A stretch of 9,489 nucleotides of DNA, from the NCBI GenBank assembly GCA_002304845.1, contig DBPM01000052.1, positions 1 to 9,489 of the forward strand, written 5' to 3'. The notes below the pieces were generated by a model, which was not told the origin of the DNA, did not search any database, and was given only the letters and a program-made list of their open reading frames with translations. Source of the DNA: Candidatus Shapirobacteria bacterium UBA1420. GTDB taxonomy: Bacteria > Patescibacteriota > Microgenomatia > UBA12405. The number at the start of each line of letters is the position of its first letter. The stretch's first letter is position 1. The position numbers and the translations under genes are program-made. Positions 5,148-9,489 of the stretch are shown one piece after another.

Positions 5148-5590
5148 TTATCCTGTTTTTACTACTTATCTACTTATCTACTTATCTCTATCGCCATTTC
5201 ACCCGTCCCACCGCCCTAAAAACTATTAAACAAACAATTGCCGGTCAAGAATTCACCCTGGAAATTGCTGATACTCCCTATCTACTGGCTAAAGGTTTAA
5301 GTAATCGTCGTCAACTCTGTCCCAATTGTGGCATGCTCTTTATCTTTCCTTTTTTAGCTCATCAAAGTTTTTGGATGAAAGATACTCTCATTCCTCTGGA
5401 TATGATTTTTATTGACCAAAACCAGCAGATTTCCGATATTTTCACCGCTCAACCTGAAAGCAACACTGCCGATTCTCAATTGAAAAAATATACCGGCTCC
5501 CGTCCCTCCAAATATGTCATTGAACTCAATGCCCACCGCGCCCAAGAACTGAAACTGCAAATAGATGATAAAATTGACCTACATTTATGA
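5126..5590 (+). CDS. DUF192-family protein with N-terminal membrane anchor
   Basis: The 154-aa product begins with an uncleaved-looking membrane segment (about residues 5-22), followed by a DUF192 domain: LAKGLSNRRQL (53-64), GMLFIFPF (69-76), FWMKDTLIPLDMIFID (82-97) and a C-terminal YVIELNAHRAQELKLQIDDKI. Those are the family's core motifs. DUF192 is a small beta-rich domain, usually exported or membrane-tethered, of unknown biochemical role. Given the N-terminal anchor, the domain is probably on the outer face. Cys65 and Cys68 make a CPNC pair directly before GMLF, which could be a redox or metal site; I am not sure how common this is in the family. The anchor is partly encoded by an 8-bp repeat. 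It overlaps the upstream GT4 by 22 bases and the downstream GT4 by 4 (ATGA), so it is firmly within the glycan operon. Confidence 0.9.
   Translation: MPKNLCLIILFLLLIYLSTYLYRHFTRPTALKTIKQTIAGQEFTLEIADTPYLLAKGLSNRRQLCPNCGMLFIFPFLAHQSFWMKDTLIPLDMIFIDQNQQISDIFTAQPESNTADSQLKKYTGSRPSKYVIELNAHRAQELKLQIDDKIDLHL
5161..5187 (+). repeat. 8-bp tandem repeat encoding the DUF192 membrane anchor
   Basis: ACTACTTA is followed by two exact TCTACTTA units and a partial TCT. The out-of-frame repeat encodes LLIYLSTYL, the core of the membrane segment. It is the same unit as in the tract about 110 bases upstream at 5052-5089. Confidence 0.8.
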
Positions 5591-6726
5591 TTATTGGCAT
5601 TGACCTTTGTTCTGTAGTTTACGGGACCGGTGTCAGCAACTACACCATCAATCTAATTCGAAATCTGCTTAAAAAAGATCGTGTTAATTCTTACAAATTA
5701 TTTTTCTCTTCTTTTCGTCTCCCTATTCCTCCGGAAATTGAAAAATTAACCAAATACCCCAACGTTAAACTTTACCAATTCCGTCTACCGATTAGCTTTT
5801 TAGCTCTGGCTTGGAACCGACTACGAATTTTACCCATCGAACTTTTTATCGGTACATGCGATGTTTTCCATACTTCCGATTGGACTCAACCACCCACCCT
5901 GCGAGCCAAAACTTTAACCACCGTTCACGATCTCACTCCTTTTTTATATCCCTATTGGCTTCATTCTAAAATAGTCTCTACTCACTCAAATAAAATGTAC
6001 TGGGCCGTTAAAAAATGCCATCATTTTATTTGCGTTTCTACCAATACCAAACAAGATTTACTTAAAATTTTCCCTCAAATTCCGGAAGATAAATGTACTG
6101 TTATTTTTGAAGCCGCCGAAGATAAATACGCTCAATTTCAAAAACTGCCCCAAAAAAAACGAGAGGCAAAGATTGCTCTGATTGAAAAACAATATGGCCT
6201 TGACCGTTATATCCTCTCCCAAGGCACCCGAGAACCCCGGAAAAATCTTAAAAATCTGATTGCCGCCTTTAACCGTTTCAGTCGTCGTTTTCCCGGTTCT
6301 AAATTGGAATTGGCCATCAGTGGCAAATACGGTTGGGGCAAGGATATTCTTCATCTTAAAAATTCTAAAATCAAAATTCTGGGCTATATCCCGGAAAAAG
6401 ATATGGTCCCTCTCCATGCCGCCGCCCTCTTTCTAGCTTATCCTTCCTTCTATGAAGGTTTTGGTCTGCCTTTGGTGAAATCCATGCAAGTTGGGGTTCC
6501 GGTTTTAACCAGTAACACTTCCTCCCTACCTGAAGTTGCCGGTCCGGGTGGACTTTTGGTTAATCCCGCCTCCGTCACCAGTATCTATCAAGCCATGGAA
6601 AAATTAGCCAACCGCCCCAATTTACGTAAATCCCTCTCTCAAAAAGCTTTAAAACATGCTCAACAATTTTCCTGGGCTAAAACCGCTACCCAAACTTTAG
6701 CTGTTTATGAAAAAATTAACTCATGA
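5587..6726 (+). CDS. GT4-family glycosyltransferase, 379 aa, with altered EX7E motif
   Basis: This GT-B enzyme resembles the mannosyltransferase-like GT4 group. It starts MIIGIDLCSVVYGTGVSNYTINL (acceptor-side Gly loop), then DVFHTSDWTQPP, TVHDLTPFLYP and FICVSTNTKQDL. The donor half has YILSQGTREPRKNLKNLIAAF, with Arg218 and Lys219 for the nucleotide diphosphate, and PSFYEGFGLPLVKSMQVGVPVLTS. The first Glu of EX7E is present (Glu290), but the second position is Lys298 rather than Glu, read clearly as AAA. The second Glu normally contacts the donor nucleotide sugar, so donor choice or activity may differ. The frame is otherwise complete, so it is not an obvious pseudogene. It overlaps both neighbours by ATGA. 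It resembles the next gene in opening residues (MIIGID) and layout, which suggests an old tandem duplication. Donor and acceptor are unknown. Confidence 0.92.
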   Translation: MIIGIDLCSVVYGTGVSNYTINLIRNLLKKDRVNSYKLFFSSFRLPIPPEIEKLTKYPNVKLYQFRLPISFLALAWNRLRILPIELFIGTCDVFHTSDWTQPPTLRAKTLTTVHDLTPFLYPYWLHSKIVSTHSNKMYWAVKKCHHFICVSTNTKQDLLKIFPQIPEDKCTVIFEAAEDKYAQFQKLPQKKREAKIALIEKQYGLDRYILSQGTREPRKNLKNLIAAFNRFSRRFPGSKLELAISGKYGWGKDILHLKNSKIKILGYIPEKDMVPLHAAALFLAYPSFYEGFGLPLVKSMQVGVPVLTSNTSSLPEVAGPGGLLVNPASVTSIYQAMEKLANRPNLRKSLSQKALKHAQQFSWAKTATQTLAVYEKINS

Positions 6727-7820
6727 TTATTGGTATTGACGGCAATGAAGCCAATGTTGCCCATCGTGTTGGCAGTGGTCAATATGCTTTCAATCTCCTC
6801 CAAAACCTCTCACTTTTAGATAAAAAAAATACCTATTATATTTACCTTAAAAATCCTCCCGCCGCCGATTTACCCAAAGAAAGTTCAAACTGGCATTATA
6901 AAATCCTCAAACCCTCGGCTCTGTGGACCAAAATGGCTCTCAGTTTTCACTTACTCTTAAATCCTGAAAAACTAGATCTTTTTTTCTCTCCAGGCCACTA
7001 TTTACCCTTATTTTCCTCAATTAAATTAATCCCCACCATCCACGATATCGGCTACCTTAGATTTCAGGACCAATTTACTAAAAAAGATCTCTATCAACTC
7101 ACCCACTGGACCCAGGCTTCTCTCAAAATCGCTCATCATATTGTAGCTGTGTCTCAGTTTACTAAAAAAGAACTCATCAAAACTTATCAAATCCCGGCTA
7201 AAAAAATCTCTGTCATTTACAATGGTATTTCTTTACCCAAAGCTGTCTCTCCCCAAGATAAAAAAGCCACCTTATCTAAATTCAAAATTAAGCAAAAATA
7301 TTTTCTGGCTGTGGGTACCCTCAAACCAAACAAGAATTATTCCTTTTTAATCAGCGCTTTCGCTCAATTTCTCAAAAAACATCCCCACACTCAATTGGTC
7401 ATTGCCGGTAAAAAAGGTTGGCTTTTTGCTGACATTGCCAAAACTGTCGAAAAATTCAAATTAAACTCTCAAGTCATTTTTACCGACTATATCAGCGAAG
7501 TTGAAAAAAACGCTCTCTACCAACAAGCCTGGACTTTAGTTTTACCCAGTACTTACGAAGGTTTTGGTATCCCTGCTATCGAAGCGCAAATCCAAAAATG
7601 TCCGGTCATCGCCAGTTCCATTGTCCCCCTCAAAGAAGTCCTCCAAGATACCGCTCTGTTGATTAACCCTTATAAACAAGCTACTTTAGTCTCCGCTTTT
7701 GAAAAAATTCTGGACACTAAAACTCGTCGTCATTTGATTAAAGTGGGTTTTGATAATGCCTCGAAATTTACTTGGAAAAATTCCGCTCAAAACTTAATTT
7801 CTCTTTTTAATCGGTTATAA
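6723..7820 (+). CDS. GT4-family glycosyltransferase, 365 aa
   Basis: This is a complete GT-B glycosyltransferase of the same subgroup as its upstream neighbour. It has MIIGIDGNEANVAHRVGSGQYAFNLL at the start, PTIHDIGYLRF and HIVAVSQFTKKEL in the first half, then SVIYNGI, FLAVGTLKPNKNYSFLISAF, and PSTYEGFGIPAIEAQIQKCPVIAS. Glu279 and Glu287 give an intact EX7E motif, unlike the preceding enzyme. It would add one sugar from a nucleotide donor to a growing surface glycan at the cytoplasmic side of the membrane. The start overlaps the upstream stop by ATGA and is not preceded by a Shine-Dalgarno. The stop is followed by a 7-base gap before the acetyltransferase. The specific sugar cannot be told. 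Confidence 0.93.
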   Translation: MIIGIDGNEANVAHRVGSGQYAFNLLQNLSLLDKKNTYYIYLKNPPAADLPKESSNWHYKILKPSALWTKMALSFHLLLNPEKLDLFFSPGHYLPLFSSIKLIPTIHDIGYLRFQDQFTKKDLYQLTHWTQASLKIAHHIVAVSQFTKKELIKTYQIPAKKISVIYNGISLPKAVSPQDKKATLSKFKIKQKYFLAVGTLKPNKNYSFLISAFAQFLKKHPHTQLVIAGKKGWLFADIAKTVEKFKLNSQVIFTDYISEVEKNALYQQAWTLVLPSTYEGFGIPAIEAQIQKCPVIASSIVPLKEVLQDTALLINPYKQATLVSAFEKILDTKTRRHLIKVGFDNASKFTWKNSAQNLISLFNRL

Positions 7821-7821
7821 T
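7816..7821 (+). promoter_or_regulatory. Candidate internal -10 box before the acetyltransferase gene
   Basis: TATAAT overlaps the stop codon of the upstream glycosyltransferase and ends six bases before the acetyltransferase ATG, the spacing of a leaderless promoter. No clear -35 element is seen, so chance is possible. Confidence 0.3.
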
Positions 7822-7827
7822 TCTGTC

Positions 7828-8394
7828 ATGGAGCGACCGCTTTACCAAAAAGCCCTTAATCGTATTTTAACTATTTTGGCTGAATTCTGGTTATTAATTC
7901 TTAGAATTGTCGGTTTTATTCCCAGCCATCTCCTTCGTAAATTCTTTTATTGGCTCTCGGGTGTCAAAATCCCTTTCAACAGCACTATTCATTTGAGGGC
8001 TAATTTCTTTAAACCCAGTGGAGTGACTATTGGTCATGACACCATTATCGGCTATGGAGTTTTCTTGGACGGTCGCGGGGGGCTGACCATCGGCAATCAT
8101 GTGGATATTGCTACCGATGTTTTAATTTATACCAATGAACACAACATTCACACTCCTGATTTTGGTAATGCCTTTGCTCCAGTCACTATCAAAGATTATG
8201 TTTTCATTGGCCCTCGAGCCATTATTCTCCCTGGAGTTACCATCGGCAGGGGAGCCGTAGTTGCTGCCGGTGCTGTCGTCACCAAAGATATTCCCGATCT
8301 TGAAGTCTGGGGTGGAGTCCCGGCCAAAAAGATCAGTGATCGAAAATTGAGAAACCCTAATTACAAATTAGGCCGGGCCATGCTTTTTCAATAA
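7828..8394 (+). CDS. Left-handed beta-helix (hexapeptide repeat) O-acetyltransferase, WbbJ/maltose-acetyltransferase-like
   Basis: The 188-aa product starts with a hydrophobic or amphipathic region (about residues 12-45), suggesting membrane association. It then shows the hexapeptide-repeat pattern: FKPSGVTIGHDTIIGYGVFLDGRGGLTIGNHVDIATDVLIYTNEHNIH, then PVTIKDYVFIGPRAIILPGVTIGRGAVVAAGAVVTKDIPD and the closing VWGGVPAKKI. His105 and His108 lie in the NEHNIH segment, where the catalytic His of this family sits. Such enzymes are trimers that use acetyl-CoA (or succinyl-CoA in some) to acylate sugars. Here the likely target is a sugar in the product of the neighbouring glycosyltransferases, or a lipid-linked intermediate. 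It follows the third GT4 by seven bases and shares one base with the next gene (TAATG). The family is sure; the substrate is unknown. Confidence 0.93.
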   Translation: MERPLYQKALNRILTILAEFWLLILRIVGFIPSHLLRKFFYWLSGVKIPFNSTIHLRANFFKPSGVTIGHDTIIGYGVFLDGRGGLTIGNHVDIATDVLIYTNEHNIHTPDFGNAFAPVTIKDYVFIGPRAIILPGVTIGRGAVVAAGAVVTKDIPDLEVWGGVPAKKISDRKLRNPNYKLGRAMLFQ

Positions 8395-8939
8395 TGAAGT
8401 TTAAAGCCTCAACTATCTCTCTTCTGATTTTTAATCTCTTGGCAGTCATTTACCTGCTGTTGCCAACACCTCAACTGAAGGATTTAGACAGTAGTGTTCG
8501 TTCCCAAGAACCGGGTGACACCGTCCAAATGGTCAATGTTACCGGCCATTACACCAATCTTTCCCGTCGTGAAGTGATGAACTTTTATCGTTCTTTTTAC
8601 TCCGGTCCTTTTATGATTAGATTGAATTATCCCCCTGAATACGCCAAAACCATTTTTCGCGATACCATGCAAAGTTATTATTTAGAAGAATTTCACCTCC
8701 CCTTCAAAGAATCTTTATTTATCAACGGCTACGAATGGGCCGAAGATGTTTTTACTAAACCGGAAAACAGAATTCAAAACAAACTTCTCTACCACGATAT
8801 TGAATATCGTGCCAAAATTAACACCAAAATTATCCCCACTTCTATTCCGGCTCGCTTTTTGGCTTTTTTCATCACTGAAATCGCAATAATTTTTGTTATT
8901 TTTCTTTATAAAAAATTTTGGCGACAAAATTTTGCATGA
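8394..8939 (+). CDS. Unknown membrane protein with two terminal membrane segments, 181 aa
   Basis: I do not recognise this family. The protein has an N-terminal membrane segment (about residues 7-23, STISLLIFNLLAVIYLL) and a C-terminal one (about 154-172, RFLAFFITEIAIIFVIFLY) ending in a basic tail (KKFWRQ). Between them lie about 130 polar residues rich in Tyr, Phe and charged groups (for example REVMNFYRSFYSGPFMIRLNYPPEYAKTIF). With Lys at both ends, the middle domain is predicted outside the cytoplasm, both termini inside. There are no cysteines and no catalytic motif I can name. Exact overlaps on both sides (TAATG before, ATGA after) and its place between an acetyltransferase and a GT2 enzyme show it is a real gene of the glycan operon. 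A role in assembling or exporting the glycan is inference. Confidence 0.8.
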   Translation: MKFKASTISLLIFNLLAVIYLLLPTPQLKDLDSSVRSQEPGDTVQMVNVTGHYTNLSRREVMNFYRSFYSGPFMIRLNYPPEYAKTIFRDTMQSYYLEEFHLPFKESLFINGYEWAEDVFTKPENRIQNKLLYHDIEYRAKINTKIIPTSIPARFLAFFITEIAIIFVIFLYKKFWRQNFA

Positions 8940-9489
8940 ACCAACCACTGTTATCCATCATTATCGTTTCTTTTAACACTTCAAAACTGACTCAGGATTG
9001 TCTCCAATCTATCCGTCGGGACAAGGGCCTCAAAGATATTCCTTATGAAATTATTGTCATTGACAATGCCTCCACCGATACCTCGATTTCCATGCTTAAA
9101 AAGCAAAAAGATGTCCAACTTATTTTAAATCGCCAAAATCTGGGTTTTGCCAAAGCCAACAATCAAGGTATCAAAATCGCTCGTGGCAATTACCTTCTTT
9201 TCCTCAACTCCGATACCGTCATTCTTCACTCTGCCATTAGTCAAAGTCTCAACTGGTTGGCCGCTCATCCTGAAGCTCATGGTTGTACTGCTCAACTTTT
9301 AAATCCTAATAAAAGCATTCAACCCAGTGGTGGTTATTTCCCCAATCTGTTAAATGTTTTTGCCTGGTCTACAGGTCTGGATGATTTACCTCTGGTCAAC
9401 AAAATTATCAAACCCTTTCACCCTCATCCGCCCTGGTTTTACACTCGAGACTCCTTTTATCAATCCGATCATCCTCAAGACTGGCTCAC
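8936..9489 (+). CDS. GT2-family glycosyltransferase, N-terminal part (cut by window edge)
   Basis: From the ATG at 8936, which overlaps the previous stop by ATGA, I read 184 open codons to the window end. The sequence begins MNQPLLSIIIVSFNTSKLTQDCLQSI, the first strand and helix of a GT-A fold. VIDNAS (41-46) and LNRQNLGFAKANNQG (64-78) follow, then FLNSDT (89-94), where Asp93 is the DXD-type metal and nucleotide ligand. A conserved QPSGGYFPN-like segment follows downstream. This matches inverting GT2 enzymes of the rhamnosyltransferase/WcaA type that build O-antigen-like glycans. The C-terminal part is missing, so length, any membrane segments and the donor sugar cannot be judged. It is the seventh gene of the plus-strand operon, which therefore continues to the right. 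Confidence 0.93.
   Translation, partial: MNQPLLSIIIVSFNTSKLTQDCLQSIRRDKGLKDIPYEIIVIDNASTDTSISMLKKQKDVQLILNRQNLGFAKANNQGIKIARGNYLLFLNSDTVILHSAISQSLNWLAAHPEAHGCTAQLLNPNKSIQPSGGYFPNLLNVFAWSTGLDDLPLVNKIIKPFHPHPPWFYTRDSFYQSDHPQDWL

Noticed and set aside
5052..5187. CRISPR array or phage attachment site
   Set aside because: The repeats are 8 bp with no spacers, lie within intact coding sequence, and no integrase or cas gene is present.
5587..6726. Pseudogene call for the GT4 with the altered EX7E motif
   Set aside because: The frame is intact and of normal length, other donor-site residues (Arg218, Lys219, Glu290) are present, and both gene junctions are kept.
1..9489. TGA recoded as glycine (Gracilibacteria/Absconditabacteria-type code)
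   Set aside because: All genes read through under the standard code with TGA used as the stop at several exact junctions and no internal TGA is needed.

Overview
The window looks like accessory surface-glycan DNA from a small-genome, A+T-rich bacterium, most plausibly a member of the Candidate Phyla Radiation (Patescibacteria, Microgenomates-like). That placement is inferred from gene style, not from a marker gene. The signs are very tight packing, nearly every same-strand junction being an ATGA or TAATG overlap, almost no Shine-Dalgarno sequences, several GT4 glycosyltransferases in a row, a DUF192 protein and a HigBA-type toxin-antitoxin pair. TGA is used as a stop (for example at the ends of the 73-aa gene, the toxin and the first glycosyltransferase), so this is not a TGA-recoded lineage. 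No rRNA, tRNA, CRISPR array or transposase is visible.

Layout. (1) Positions 1-2277, minus strand: an apparent five-gene operon read right to left, galE (UDP-glucose 4-epimerase), a 64-aa protein, a 73-aa protein, a 215-aa caspase-like cysteine protease homologue, and the start of a UDP-glucose/GDP-mannose 6-dehydrogenase that runs off the left edge. The last four genes are linked by 1-4 base overlaps. (2) 2278-3018, plus strand: a toxin-antitoxin pair with perfect inverted repeats at both start regions. (3) 3015-3929, minus strand: a multi-pass membrane protein of the lysylphosphatidylglycerol-synthase transmembrane family, converging on the antitoxin with a 4-base overlap. (4) 3963-9489, plus strand: a seven-gene glycan assembly operon, GT4, DUF192 membrane-anchored protein, GT4, GT4, left-handed beta-helix acetyltransferase, a two-membrane-segment protein of unknown function, and the N-terminal part of a GT2 glycosyltransferase cut by the right edge.

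How the genes fit together. GalE and the 6-dehydrogenase make activated sugars (UDP-galactose and UDP-glucuronate or a relative). The GT4 and GT2 enzymes would transfer such sugars, the acetyltransferase would decorate the product, and the membrane proteins may act at the membrane. The outlier is the three-gene cassette 229-1288. A His/Cys-dyad protease of the caspase/CHAT/gingipain fold with two small unrecognised partners is placed inside the nucleotide-sugar operon and coupled to the dehydrogenase. It is the best candidate here for an undescribed system (regulated proteolysis, conflict/cell-death module, or surface-protein processing).

Other notable signals are degenerate 7- and 8-bp tandem tracts inside the first glycosyltransferase and DUF192 genes, a recurring -10-like hexamer 6-10 nt before the ATG of most genes that do not overlap an upstream neighbour (suggesting leaderless transcripts), and a C-over-G excess on the plus strand in each stretch I counted, whichever way the genes run.
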